Of a stretch of DNA of 64,000 bases, positions 1 through 8,639 are shown one piece after another; within the stretch, counting starts at the first letter, position 1, and every line of letters begins with the position of its first letter. The position numbers were made by a program, and so were the translations under genes. The stretch comes from Pseudomonas fluvialis. GTDB taxonomy: Bacteria; Pseudomonadota; Gammaproteobacteria; Pseudomonadales; Pseudomonadaceae. Under the pieces are notes generated by a model that did no database searches, had not been told where the DNA came from, and saw nothing but the letters and a program-made list of their open reading frames with translations. The stretch is from the NCBI RefSeq assembly GCF_002234375.1, contig NZ_NMQV01000009.1, positions 1-64,000 on the forward strand. Direction: 5' to 3'.

Positions 1-90
1 CCACGCGATCCGGATGTTTTGAGTGAAGGTGCTCAGATCCGAGAAGTTGAACAGTTCACCTAAGTCGAGCAGTTGCTGTTGCAGAGACAT
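1..90 (-). CDS. IS4-family transposase, N-terminal 30 codons (runs off the window)
   Basis: Reading leftwards from an ATG at 90-88, the frame is open to the window edge and encodes MSLQQQLLDLGELFNF... followed by SDLSTFTQNIRIAW. This resembles, from memory, the extreme N-terminus of IS4-type transposases, just before their Nterm_IS4 domain. The DDE catalytic domain would lie outside the window. No ribosome binding site is visible because the start codon abuts the base of a hairpin (93-126). The identification rests on 30 residues only, so family level is the limit. Confidence 0.55.
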   Translation of the reverse strand, partial: MSLQQQLLDLGELFNFSDLSTFTQNIRIAW

Positions 91-126
91 AAAAAATCCG
101 ATGCCAGGGATCTGACATCGGATTTT
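91..126 (-). terminator. Hairpin with U-tract touching the transposase start codon
   Basis: An 11-bp perfect stem (93-103 pairs with 116-126, loop of 12) is followed on the minus strand by six Ts and then immediately by the transposase ATG. Minus-strand transcription entering the element from cobA would meet a terminator-like hairpin just before the start codon. Some IS elements protect their transposase from outside transcription this way; applying that here is inference. Confidence 0.6.
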
Positions 127-215
127 CGGGGAAGCCCCGTCAGGGCTCAAATGCTTAAGTGAACAGCATTACGCCAAGGCCGGGTTTTTTTGCGCGCCGT
201 GTTGGCCTACCGGGC

Positions 216-240
216 AAAAAAAGCCCGCCATATGGCGGGC
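216..240 (-). terminator. Rho-independent terminator of the nirBD-nas-cobA operon
   Basis: A perfect palindromic stem (223-240, gcccgccatatggcgggc) is followed on the minus strand by seven Ts. It lies about 30 bases after the cobA stop codon, so it should end the nitrite/nitrate reductase operon. Confidence 0.85.
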
Positions 241-270
241 CAAGGACTGCTCCGCAGGAGTGCGAAGTCT

Positions 271-1008
271 TCAGGCGTGTCTTGCCACGCTGTGCCAACC
301 TGCCTGGCGGGTTACCTCGCCAATCACCAGAATGGCCGGTGCGCGAAGTTGAAAGGTTTGCGCCGCATGCAGCAAGCCACCCAGCGTGCAGAACTGTTCA
401 CGTTGCTGTGGTAGCGAGGCATTCTCGATCATCGCCACCGGCATGCTGGCCGGCATCCCTCCGGCCAACAGGCCATCGCGAATATCGAGCAATCTGGCTA
501 CTCCCATGTATACCACCAGGGTGGTGCCGCCCTGGGCCAATGCGGCCCAGTTCAGCGGGCTGTCGTCCAGGGTATGCGCGGTGACCAGGGTTACCCCACG
601 CGCGACACCGCGCAGGGTCAGGGGGATATCGCAGGCGGTGGCGCCCGCCAGTCCAGCGGTGATGCCGTTGACCAGTTCCACTTCGATACCCTGGGCGCGC
701 AACCAGTCGGCTTCTTCGCTGCCACGGCCGAAAATGCACGGGTCGCCGCCTTTCAGGCGTACCACGCATTTGCCCTGGCGTGCGTAGCGCAGCATTAACC
801 GGTGGATAAACGCCTGGGGTGTGGAGCGGCAGCCACCACGCTTACCGACCGCCAGTACACGGGCCTGCGGGCAGTGCTCCAGCACGGCGGGATTGACCAG
901 ATCATCGGTCATGACGATCTGCGCCTGGTTGAGTGCTCTGACGGCTTTGAGGGTCAGCAATTCCGGGTCGCCGGGGCCAGCACCTACCAGCCAGACTTTT
1001 GCGTTCAT
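271..1008 (-). CDS. cobA: Uroporphyrinogen-III C-methyltransferase (SUMT)
   Basis: A 245-residue enzyme that adds two SAM-derived methyl groups to uroporphyrinogen III to give precorrin-2, the branch point to siroheme and cobalamin. The tetrapyrrole-methylase signatures are clear: VGAGPGDPELLTLKA near residues 8-22 and VRLKGGDPCIFGRG near 84-97. The length is that of stand-alone SUMT; there is no fused CysG dehydrogenase/chelatase domain. The ATG at 1008 has a GAGGAG ribosome binding site; the longer open frame upstream is not used. It is the last gene after nirB, nirD and the nitrate reductase, with 31 bases separating it from the reductase stop. Siroheme for NirB explains its place in the operon. 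Confidence 0.95.
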   Translation of the reverse strand: MNAKVWLVGAGPGDPELLTLKAVRALNQAQIVMTDDLVNPAVLEHCPQARVLAVGKRGGCRSTPQAFIHRLMLRYARQGKCVVRLKGGDPCIFGRGSEEADWLRAQGIEVELVNGITAGLAGATACDIPLTLRGVARGVTLVTAHTLDDSPLNWAALAQGGTTLVVYMGVARLLDIRDGLLAGGMPASMPVAMIENASLPQQREQFCTLGGLLHAAQTFQLRAPAILVIGEVTRQAGWHSVARHA

Positions 1009-1039
1009 CGTGTGCTCCTCGTGCAAGGGGATACGCCAG

Positions 1040-3748
1040 TCAGGCGCTGACTGGCAGTGCCTGGCTGGCCAGCAGGCGCTTGATTTCTGGAACACAGGAG
1101 CCGCACTGGCTACCACAGCCCAGTTGTTCCTGTAGTTCGGGCAACTTGAGACCGTCGGCAATGCCTTGTATGACCGCGGCTTCACTGACGTTGCGGCAAC
1201 TGCACAGGGTTTTGCCCAAGGTGCAGGCCGTATTGCCGGGCGGGGTGCTCAGCGGGGCCAGGAGCCAGCGCCGCAGTTGTGCGTCGGCCTCACCGCTGTG
1301 CCACAGGCCTTTCAGCCAGTGCCTGGCAGCAGTCTCGCCGGCCAAACGGATGGTGTGGATACGTCCCTGTTCGATACGTACACGCTTGCCAACCCGGCGC
1401 CGCGGGTCGTCATAGGCCAGAACGGGGCCCTGCTGCAGTTGCAGGCGTTGATCGAGTTGCTCCAGCCATTCGCTTTGCGGCGCGACCAGGCTGCCGGCGT
1501 TGATCTGCAGTGCGGGTCGTTCATGCCCGGTGAGGTTGAAGCTGGCGTAGGTGAAACCATCGAACAACGGGCGCAAGGCATTGAAGTGTGCCTGGATATC
1601 ACCCTCGACCAATACATAGAGTTCCCAGGGCAGGACCAGTTTACTGATCTGGATGGCGCTCAATTTGAGTTCCGGCTGCTTGGAAAGTGGATCATAGGCC
1701 GGCTGGGTGAGTACGTTGCAACCCAGTCCATTGAGGAAACGATCGCCCCAGTGCATCGGTAACCAGGCCTGGCCGGGACGCAAATTGGTATCGCCGAGCA
1801 CCGGCAGGACCAGGCTGGCCCGGCGGCTGCGTACCTTGACCAGGTCGCCGTCCTTGAGCTGACGGCGGCGCAGCTCATCCGGGTGCAGGCTCAGGCAGGC
1901 CTGCTCGACATGCCCGAAGGCGCTGGCCAGGGTGCCGGTACGGCTCATGCCGTGCCAGTGATCACGCAAGCGGCCCGTGTTGAGGAGCAGCGGAAAACGT
2001 GCATCGCGTTGTTCGCAGGGCGCACGGTAAGCCTCGCTGATGAAGCGGGCACGGCCACTGGCGGTGGCAAAACGCAGGTCCTCATACAGGCGCGGCGTGC
2101 CTTGGCGGGCGCCGACAGGCAGTGGCCACTGTTGCGGGCCCTGGCTGTCGAGCAGGGCATAGCTCAGCCCGCCGATATCCAGGTCGCGGCCCAGGGTCAG
2201 TCCGCGGTACTCGTTGAACAGTTCCTCGGGCTGCTGGAAGGCGAACAGGCTGGGTTGTCCGGGGCGCAGCAGGTTTTCCAGGCGACGGGCAACGTCGCAG
2301 GCAATCGCCCAGTCTGCCCGCGCCTCACCCGGTGCGGGTATGGCTGCACGCACATGGCTGATGCGCCGCTCGGAGTTGGTTACCGTGCCTTCCTTTTCTG
2401 CCCAGCTGGCAGCCGGCAGCAGCAGATCGGCATAGGCACAGGTTTCGGTGTGTGCGAAGGCCTCCTGGACGATCACGAAGGGGCATTCGGCGAGTGCCTG
2501 GTGGACTTTTTGCTGGTCGGGCAGCGATTGTGCCGGGTTGCTGCAGACGATCCACAGCGCCTTGATGCGCTGCTGGCGCACGGCCTCGAACAGTTCGATG
2601 GCGGTCAGCCCGGGTTGCTCGGGCAACTGAGCAACCTGCCAGTAGTCGGCTACCTCGGCGCGGTCCTGGGGGTTGGCCACCTGGCGGTGACCGGGCAACA
2701 GGTTGGCCAGGCTGCCGGTTTCCCGTCCGCCCATGGCGTTGGGCTGTCCGGTTAGTGAAAAAGGCCCGCAACCGGGGCGGCCGAGGGTGCCAGTGGCCAG
2801 GTGCAGGTTGATCAGCGCATTGTTCTTGGCGGTGCCAGCCGTGGACTGGTTGAGCCCCATGCACCACAACGACAGGAAGCGCGGTGCCTGGGCGATCAGT
2901 TGTGCGCAGTGCTGCAGGTCGTCCAGGGAGATGCCGCAGATGTCCGCGACAGCGGCGGGTGTATAGTCGCGCACTAGTTGCTTGAGTTCGGCAAAGCCTT
3001 CGGTATGCGCGGCGATGAACGCCTGGTCGAGGGCATCTTCCCAGAACAGCAGGTGCAGAATGCCGTGAAACAGCGCGACATCGGTACCCGGCAGGATGGC
3101 CAGGTGCAGGTCGGCCAGGCTGCTGGTGTCGGTGCGCCGCGGATCAATGACGATGATGCGCATTTCAGGGCGGCGTGCCTTGGCCGCTTCCAGGCGGCGG
3201 AACAGCACCGGGTGGGCATGCGCCATGTTCGAGCCGGCGATCAGCAGGCAATCGGTCAGCTCGATGTCTTCGTAGTTGCACGGTGGTGTATCGCTGCCCA
3301 GGCTGCGCTGGTAACCGACCACGGCGCTGGACATGCACAGGCGCGAATTGCTGTCGATATTGTTGGTGCCGATCAGCGCGCGGGCCAGCTTGTTGAAGGC
3401 GTAGTAGTCCTCGCTCAACAACTGCCCGGATACGTAGAAGGCTACGCTGTCCGGGCCGTGCTCACGCACGGTGTCGGCAAAGCGTTGGGCGGCATGTTGC
3501 AGTGCACTGTCCCAATCGCAGCGGCTGCGCGGCAGGCTTTTGCCCAGGCGCAGCTCGGGATACAGGGCGCGTGCCGCCGGGTCGCCACTGCGGTGCAGGT
3601 TGGCGCCCTTGCTGCATAGCCGGCCCAGGTTGGCCGGATGCTGCGGATCACCCTGTACGTTGTGGATGCGCTGCCCGTCATGCTCGATCAGCACGCCGCA
3701 GCCGACGCCACAGTAGCAACAGGTAGAGGCGGTGGTATGCAGGGTCAT
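1040..3748 (-). CDS. nasA: Assimilatory nitrate reductase, catalytic subunit (molybdopterin, with C-terminal BFD-like domain)
   Basis: A 902-residue molybdoenzyme that reduces nitrate to nitrite in the cytoplasm for nitrogen assimilation. An N-terminal [4Fe-4S] site is visible (Cys10, Cys13, Cys17, Cys45), followed by the bis-MGD oxidoreductase body and the C-terminal dinucleotide-binding domain (motifs such as LLNTGRLRDHWHGMSRTG). The last ~60 residues form a BFD-type [2Fe-2S] module (CSCRNVSE...CGSQCGSC), typical of the larger assimilatory NasA/NasC reductases that take electrons within the cytoplasm. The ATG at 3748 is chosen because translation there begins directly before the iron-sulfur motif and a GGAG precedes it. 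It sits between nirD and cobA. Confidence 0.95.
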   Translation of the reverse strand: MTLHTTASTCCYCGVGCGVLIEHDGQRIHNVQGDPQHPANLGRLCSKGANLHRSGDPAARALYPELRLGKSLPRSRCDWDSALQHAAQRFADTVREHGPDSVAFYVSGQLLSEDYYAFNKLARALIGTNNIDSNSRLCMSSAVVGYQRSLGSDTPPCNYEDIELTDCLLIAGSNMAHAHPVLFRRLEAAKARRPEMRIIVIDPRRTDTSSLADLHLAILPGTDVALFHGILHLLFWEDALDQAFIAAHTEGFAELKQLVRDYTPAAVADICGISLDDLQHCAQLIAQAPRFLSLWCMGLNQSTAGTAKNNALINLHLATGTLGRPGCGPFSLTGQPNAMGGRETGSLANLLPGHRQVANPQDRAEVADYWQVAQLPEQPGLTAIELFEAVRQQRIKALWIVCSNPAQSLPDQQKVHQALAECPFVIVQEAFAHTETCAYADLLLPAASWAEKEGTVTNSERRISHVRAAIPAPGEARADWAIACDVARRLENLLRPGQPSLFAFQQPEELFNEYRGLTLGRDLDIGGLSYALLDSQGPQQWPLPVGARQGTPRLYEDLRFATASGRARFISEAYRAPCEQRDARFPLLLNTGRLRDHWHGMSRTGTLASAFGHVEQACLSLHPDELRRRQLKDGDLVKVRSRRASLVLPVLGDTNLRPGQAWLPMHWGDRFLNGLGCNVLTQPAYDPLSKQPELKLSAIQISKLVLPWELYVLVEGDIQAHFNALRPLFDGFTYASFNLTGHERPALQINAGSLVAPQSEWLEQLDQRLQLQQGPVLAYDDPRRRVGKRVRIEQGRIHTIRLAGETAARHWLKGLWHSGEADAQLRRWLLAPLSTPPGNTACTLGKTLCSCRNVSEAAVIQGIADGLKLPELQEQLGCGSQCGSCVPEIKRLLASQALPVSA

Positions 3749-3816
3749 GGCATTACTCCGGCGATCTACGCCTGACAGCCTTGGGGCCCGTGTTGGGCGA
3801 AAAGCGCCGAACGCGT

Positions 3817-4149
3817 TCAGTGGCAGGCGCAGTCGCGCTGTTTTTCCAGGCAGAGCAGTACCCGGCCGTTTTCCACCTTGGCCGGATACTTGTGTGCGCA
3901 ACCTTCGTCGGGGGCCAGCGCTTCACCGTTTTCCAGACTGATCTGCCAGCTGTGCAGCGGACAGGTCACCTGCTTGCCATGCACCAGGCCCTGAGAGAGC
4001 GGGCCACCCTTGTGCGGGCAACGGTCACGCAGAGCGAACACCTGGTCATCGGCGGTGCGGAAAATGGCAATGTCGCCTTTGCTGCTGGCGACGATGCGCG
4101 AGCCCAGCGGGTTGATTTCGTCCAGCGCGCAGATATCCATCCAGTTCAT
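3817..4149 (-). CDS. nirD: Nitrite reductase (NADH) small subunit, Rieske type
   Basis: A 110-residue partner of NirB in cytoplasmic NADH-dependent reduction of nitrite to ammonium. It has a Rieske fold with all four cluster ligands present: Cys44-x-His46 (CPHKGG) and Cys63-x2-His66 (CPLHSW). Some NirD proteins have lost these ligands, so this copy is probably a real [2Fe-2S] electron carrier. The ATG at 4149 follows a GGAG; the longer upstream reading frame lacks homology. It is 59 bases after nirB and 68 before the nitrate reductase, in one operon. Confidence 0.95.
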   Translation of the reverse strand: MNWMDICALDEINPLGSRIVASSKGDIAIFRTADDQVFALRDRCPHKGGPLSQGLVHGKQVTCPLHSWQISLENGEALAPDEGCAHKYPAKVENGRVLLCLEKQRDCACH

Positions 4150-4208
4150 GGGTCGTACTCCAACAGAGAAAAGGTAGGTAACGGTCCACCGTAGGCGGGC
4201 CGGCAAGG

Positions 4209-6659
4209 TCAGGCGGTTTCCAGTTGGGTGACCGGGATGCGTTCGAATTCTTTCTTCAGCGCCGGACTGTGGATGCGCTCTTGCCAGGGGTCCTGCTCCA
4301 GCGACAGCGCGTAGCGCAGGCGCTCGGCCAAGGCCTTACGGTTGACTTCGTCTTCCAGCACGGCTTTCTTGATGTGCTCCATGCCGACGCGCTGCATGTA
4401 GTGCACGGTGCGTTCCAGGTAGAAGGCTTCCTCGCGGTACAGCTGCAGGAAGGCGGCGCTGTATTCGCGCACTTCCTCGGCACTCTTGAGCTTGACGAAA
4501 AACTCCGCTACCTCGGTCTTGATACCGCCATTACCGCCGATATACAGCTCCCAGCCGGAGTCCACGCCGATGATGCCGATGTCCTTGATGCCCGCTTCTG
4601 CGCAGTTGCGCGGGCAGCCGGAGACGGCCAGCTTGACCTTGTGCGGCGACCACATGTTGAACAGGTCGTGCTCCAGGTCGATGCCCAGCTGGGTCGAGTT
4701 CTGCGTGCCGAAGCGGCAGAACTCGCTGCCCACGCAGGTCTTCACGGTACGGATGGACTTGCCGTAGGCGTGGCCGGAGGGCATGTCCAGATCCTTCCAC
4801 ACACCCGGCAGGTCTTCCTTCTTGATGCCCAGCAAATCGATGCGCTGACCACCGGTGACCTTGACCATCGGCACGTGGTACTTGTCGGCGACGTCGGCGA
4901 TGCGGCGCAGCTCGGACGGGTTGGTCACGCCGCCCCACATGCGCGGGACTACCGAGTAGGTGCCGTCTTTCTGGATGTTGGCGTGGGCGCGTTCGTTGAT
5001 CAGGCGCGACTGCGGGTCGTCCTTGGCCTCGCCCGGCCAGGTGGAAATCAGGTAATAGTTGAGTGCCGGGCGACAGGTGGCACAGCCGTTGGGTGTTTGC
5101 CAGTCCATGAAGGTCATGGCGTCGCTCAGGCTGGTCAGGTGGTGGTCGCGGATGGCTTTGCGTACCTGGCCGTGGGTCAGCTCGCTGCAGCCGCAAATGG
5201 CTTTCTCGCTTTTCGGCTTGACGTCTGCCGCACCGCCGACGGTACTGATGAGGATCTGCTCGACCAGGCCGACGCAGGAGCCGCAGGAGCTGCCGGCCTT
5301 GGTGTGCTTCTTGATCTCGTCCACCGAGAACAGGCCGTTCTCCTGGATGGCCTTGACGATGGTGCCTTTGCACACGCCATTGCAGCCGCACACTTCCATG
5401 CTGTCGGGCATGTTGGCGGCGCTGCTCTGGCCCTGGTGGCCAACATCCCCGGTGGTACTTTCGCCAAACATCAGGTGGTCGCGAATGGCCGCGACATTGG
5501 CCTGTTCACGGATCTGCCGGAAATACCAGCCGCCGTCGGCGGTATCACCATACAGGCAGGCGCCGACCAGCACGTCATCCTTGAGCACCAGCTTCTTGTA
5601 GACGCCGCCGATAGGGTCGGAGAGGGTGATGGTCTCGGTGCCTTCGCCGCCCATGAACTCGCCGGCGGAGAACAGATCGATACCGGTGACCTTGAGTTTG
5701 GTGGAGGTCACCGAGCCCTGGTAACGGGCAAAGCCGAGCTGGGCCAGATGATTGGCACACACCTTGGCCTGCTCGAACAGCGGCGCGACCAGGCCATAGG
5801 CAATACCGCGGTGACTGGCGCATTCGCCGATGGCATAGATGCGTGGGTCGTAGGTCTGCAGGGTGTCGTTGACCAGGATGCCGCGGTTGCAGGCGATGCC
5901 GGCCTGTTCCGCCAGTTCGCTGTTGGGGCGGATGCCGGCGGCCATTACCACCAGGTCGGCAGGAATCACCTCGCCGTCCTTGAATTTGACCGCGCATACC
6001 CGGCCGTCGCCGTTATCCAGCAGCTCGGCGGTGTGTTTGGGCAGCAGGAAGTTCAGGCCACGCTGCTCCAGTGACTGCTGGAGCAATGCGCCGGCGGTAC
6101 GGTCGAGCTGGCGTTCCAGCAGCCAGTCGCCGATATGTACCACGCTGACGTCCATGCCGCGCAACTTGAGACCATTGGCGGCTTCCAGGCCGAGCAGGCC
6201 GCCGCCGATGACTACGGCATGCTTGTACTGCTTGGCGGCGTCCATCATCGCCAGGGTGTCGGCGATGTCGCGGTAGCCGATCACGCCCTGCAGGTCCTTG
6301 CCGGGAATCGGCAAGATGAAGGGCAACGAGCCGGTGGCCAGGAGCAGGCGGTCATATTCGGCACTGCTGCCGTCATCCGCGACTACCCGACGGTTGCGTC
6401 GGTCGATCTGCACCACCTTGCGGCCCAGGCGCAGGTCGATGTCGTGTTTGGCGTACCAGTCGAGGTCGTTAAGGATAATTTCTTCGAAGGTCTGTTCGCC
6501 CGCCAGCACCGGTGATAGCAGGATGCGGTTGTAATTGGGGTGCGGCTCGGCGCCGAACACTGTGATGTCGTATAGATCCGGGGCTATCTTGAGCAGCTCT
6601 TCCAGGGTGCGTACCCCAGCCATGCCGTTGCCGACCATCACCAGCTTGAGTTTTTTCAT
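4209..6659 (-). CDS. nirB: Nitrite reductase (NADH) large subunit
   Basis: An 816-residue siroheme enzyme for the six-electron reduction of nitrite to ammonium. Order of domains: FAD/NAD-binding pyridine nucleotide-disulfide oxidoreductase fold (VMVGNGMAGVRTLEELL at the N-terminus), two BFD-like [2Fe-2S] regions around residues 425-540 (CGCNGVCKG, SSCGSCVG, then CGCSE and CATCRP), and the siroheme/[4Fe-4S] half with CVGSEFCRFG and SGCPRNCAEAG supplying cluster cysteines. ATG at 6659 follows GTGAGG. First gene of nirB-nirD-nasA-cobA, behind a sigma-54 promoter and a leader of about 100 nt. Confidence 0.97.
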   Translation of the reverse strand: MKKLKLVMVGNGMAGVRTLEELLKIAPDLYDITVFGAEPHPNYNRILLSPVLAGEQTFEEIILNDLDWYAKHDIDLRLGRKVVQIDRRNRRVVADDGSSAEYDRLLLATGSLPFILPIPGKDLQGVIGYRDIADTLAMMDAAKQYKHAVVIGGGLLGLEAANGLKLRGMDVSVVHIGDWLLERQLDRTAGALLQQSLEQRGLNFLLPKHTAELLDNGDGRVCAVKFKDGEVIPADLVVMAAGIRPNSELAEQAGIACNRGILVNDTLQTYDPRIYAIGECASHRGIAYGLVAPLFEQAKVCANHLAQLGFARYQGSVTSTKLKVTGIDLFSAGEFMGGEGTETITLSDPIGGVYKKLVLKDDVLVGACLYGDTADGGWYFRQIREQANVAAIRDHLMFGESTTGDVGHQGQSSAANMPDSMEVCGCNGVCKGTIVKAIQENGLFSVDEIKKHTKAGSSCGSCVGLVEQILISTVGGAADVKPKSEKAICGCSELTHGQVRKAIRDHHLTSLSDAMTFMDWQTPNGCATCRPALNYYLISTWPGEAKDDPQSRLINERAHANIQKDGTYSVVPRMWGGVTNPSELRRIADVADKYHVPMVKVTGGQRIDLLGIKKEDLPGVWKDLDMPSGHAYGKSIRTVKTCVGSEFCRFGTQNSTQLGIDLEHDLFNMWSPHKVKLAVSGCPRNCAEAGIKDIGIIGVDSGWELYIGGNGGIKTEVAEFFVKLKSAEEVREYSAAFLQLYREEAFYLERTVHYMQRVGMEHIKKAVLEDEVNRKALAERLRYALSLEQDPWQERIHSPALKKEFERIPVTQLETA

Positions 6660-6699
6660 CGTCCTCACCGTCATGCCTTGCGGATGTTGAGCCTGCTTG

Positions 6700-6724
6700 G
6701 CTGCATCTGTTCCTGGAATGCAGC
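6700..6724 (-). promoter_or_regulatory. Stem-loop in the nirB leader
   Basis: A 7-bp stem (GCTGCAT with ATGCAGC) around an 11-base loop lies in the predicted nirB 5' leader, about 40 bases before the start codon. Nitrate-responsive antitermination by NasT/NasR proteins acts on nir/nas leaders in several proteobacteria. This hairpin has no U-tract, so any role is a guess. Confidence 0.3.
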
Positions 6725-6766
6725 TGGCCAGGGAGCGATCTCCGTGTGCCGCAGTGTGTCGGGGCT

Positions 6767-6785
6767 TAAGCAGGAACTGTGCCGT
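6767..6785 (-). promoter_or_regulatory. Sigma-54 (-24/-12) promoter of nirB operon
   Basis: On the minus strand the sequence cGGCACAGTTCctGCt has the GG-N10-GC spacing required by RpoN holoenzyme and matches most of the TGGCACG-N4-TTGC consensus. Upstream lies an AT-rich stretch (about 6785-6835) of the kind IHF bends, and a candidate NtrC site at 6901-6917. Predicted transcription start is about 6758. Confidence 0.75.
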
Positions 6786-6900
6786 TATTTAAAAATGCTT
6801 TTAAAACAGTTAGTTACTTTGTTTATTGAGCGTTTTGACAAAACACCGAAGCGCGTGCAGGGCGGTCTTGGTGCGAGGTGGCGAGCCAGGGATGGGCGTC

Positions 6901-6917
6901 TGCTTCACGTTGGTGCA
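6901..6917. promoter_or_regulatory. Candidate NtrC binding site upstream of nirB
   Basis: TGCTTC-N5-GGTGCA matches the dyad TGCACY-N5-GGTGCA in 10 of 12 arm positions, and one arm is perfect. It lies about 120 bases upstream of the -24 element, a usual distance for an NtrC enhancer. It overlaps the 3' end of the kinase gene's flank. Confidence 0.5.
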
Positions 6918-6929
6918 GGTGCGCGGCTG

Positions 6930-8597
6930 TCAGTGCAGCAGGGCAATCAGCAACAGCAGGTTGCCGAGCAGCGCCAGCAGGGCAATGCCTTGCCAGAGGC
7001 GTAATGGCTGGCGTATCAGCCAGGGTTGAGCCGTGTGCCGTAATGGCCGCCGTTCGCCCTGTTGCAGGGCATGCTGCCAGTGCTCGGCGGACTCGTAGCG
7101 TTGCCTGGGGTCGGCGTGCAGGGCATCGAGCAGCAGGGCGTCGACCCAGTCCGGTAGTTCCGGACGGTAGCGACTAGGTGGCTTTGCCACGCCGAAGCGT
7201 GGTCGCTGAAACGCTTCGATCTCACCGTAGGGATAGTGTCCGGTGAGCAGCCGGTACAGGCCTACGCCCAGCGCATAGAGATCCTGCTGGCTATGCGGTG
7301 CGGCGCCGGCAAACAGTTCCGGTGCCAGGTAGCTGGGGGTGCCGGCCCCCGCTGGGGGAGCTTCCGGATGCAGGCCTGGGCAGTAGGCCAGGCCGAAGTC
7401 CACCAGGTAGAGGCGGCCCTGCGCGTCCAGCAGCAGGTTGTCCAGGGTCAGGTCGCGATGCACGATGTGGCGTCGTTGCAATTGGCCGAGTAACCCGAGC
7501 ATGGCGCGCATGAGCTCCAGCCAGGGCGCCAGACGCCAGGGCCCCTGTTGCTCGAGCAGCGTGCTGAGTGGCTGGGCATCGAGTTGCCGCTGAACGAAAT
7601 ACAGGTGGCGACGCCCAGGCATGTCGTGCAGGTCGGCCACAGACTGGCCTGCCAGGCGACGCATCAACCACTCTTCGTGGAGCAGTGCCTGGCGTGCCGC
7701 ACTGTCGGTCGCCAGTTCTTCCGGCAGGGTCTTGAGCAGCCAGGGCAGCCCCTGCGCATCACGTACCCGATACAGCACGGCCTGGCGCGAGCGGCGCCAC
7801 AGCGCCTCGACCTGCCAGCCTTCGAAGTGCTGGCCGGGCTGCAGGCGTGGCGGGGTTGGCCAATCCTGCCGTTCTTGCAGTTCCGCCGCCAGTTCGTTTT
7901 CGGGTACTCCCAGTACATGCACCAGCAGAGCGCTGGCGTTGTCCTGGCCACCATTGCGCAATGCGCTGTCGACCAGGGCCTGGCAGGTAGCCTGGCAGTC
8001 GTGACCGGCGGCGAGCAACTGGCTGATCTGGCTGTCTGCCAGGTAAGCCCAGACGCCATCGCTGAGTAGCAGGTAGCGTTCACCGGGTTGCAGACTGCCT
8101 TGCTGGTAGTCCACCTGCAGGCTTTGATCCAGCCCCAGGGCACGTCTGAGTACGTGCTGCATGTTGGCTTGTGGCCACACATGGTCCTCGGTAAGGCGCT
8201 GTAAGCGGCCATCGGCGTAACGGTAGATGCGGCAATCACCGATGTGCGCCAGGGTATAGCGACGACCGCGCAAGACCAGACAGCTGAGGGTGGTCAGCAG
8301 ACTCTGCCCAGGGGCCTGGGCCAACAGCCAGCGGTTGTGTGCCTGCAGCAAACGCTCCAGAGACTGCGTTGCCGGCCAGGTTTCCGGCGTGGCGTAGTAG
8401 TCCATCGCCAGCGCCTGCAAGCTGCTTTGTGCGGCCAGTGCACCATCGCTGCACTGGCTGACGCCGTCGGCCATGGCCAGTAGATAGCCTTTGCTGCTGG
8501 CCAGGGCGGGCGCCGGGGTGACCACGCGCAAGGCGTCCTGGTTATCACGCCGTGGCCCGCGCTGGCTGGCTTCACCAAGGGCAAGTTGCAGTGTCAT
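6930..8597 (-). CDS. Fused PP2C-type phosphatase and Ser/Thr protein kinase, C-terminal membrane anchor
   Basis: A 555-residue protein with two opposing activities in one chain. Residues 1-225 are a PP2C phosphatase: RDNQDA, MADGVSQ, LLSDGVW and GGQDNAS carry the metal-binding aspartates. Residues ~260-515 are a Hanks-type kinase: LLKTL lysine, catalytic loop HRDLTLDNLLL, DFGLAY and GTPSYLAPE. A classic glycine-rich loop is hard to see. A single hydrophobic helix (about 533-554) ends the protein, so the catalytic domains face the cytoplasm. It lies 42 bases after the MFS nitrate transporter and just ahead of nirB; P. aeruginosa has a similar gene in the same place. Its substrate is unknown; modification of nitrate uptake or reduction is a guess from context. 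Confidence 0.92.
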   Translation of the reverse strand: MTLQLALGEASQRGPRRDNQDALRVVTPAPALASSKGYLLAMADGVSQCSDGALAAQSSLQALAMDYYATPETWPATQSLERLLQAHNRWLLAQAPGQSLLTTLSCLVLRGRRYTLAHIGDCRIYRYADGRLQRLTEDHVWPQANMQHVLRRALGLDQSLQVDYQQGSLQPGERYLLLSDGVWAYLADSQISQLLAAGHDCQATCQALVDSALRNGGQDNASALLVHVLGVPENELAAELQERQDWPTPPRLQPGQHFEGWQVEALWRRSRQAVLYRVRDAQGLPWLLKTLPEELATDSAARQALLHEEWLMRRLAGQSVADLHDMPGRRHLYFVQRQLDAQPLSTLLEQQGPWRLAPWLELMRAMLGLLGQLQRRHIVHRDLTLDNLLLDAQGRLYLVDFGLAYCPGLHPEAPPAGAGTPSYLAPELFAGAAPHSQQDLYALGVGLYRLLTGHYPYGEIEAFQRPRFGVAKPPSRYRPELPDWVDALLLDALHADPRQRYESAEHWQHALQQGERRPLRHTAQPWLIRQPLRLWQGIALLALLGNLLLLIALLH

Positions 8598-8639
8598 GCC
8601 TGGCCATCCCCGGCTGCTGGTCGGTCATGCCAGTCTGCC

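Larger units (their letters stand above)
1..171 (-). mobile_element. End of an IS4-family insertion sequence (partial)
   Basis: The first ~170 bases look like the 5' end of an insertion sequence cut by the window edge. They hold the start of a transposase gene read leftwards, a hairpin directly in front of its start codon, and a likely terminal motif (cttaagtgaacagcatt, about 154-170). I recall similar ends on IS4-type elements of Pseudomonas, but the opposite end lies outside, so neither the inverted repeat nor the target duplication can be checked. The right boundary near 171 is an estimate. Confidence 0.6.

Noticed and set aside
1-63. Plus-strand open frame at the left edge
   Set aside because: Only 20 codons, with no recognisable C-terminus, and opposite the transposase start.
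4224-6074. 616-codon plus-strand frame opposite nirB
   Set aside because: Low-complexity His/Ala/Val-rich translation typical of antisense frames; nirB is certain on the other strand.
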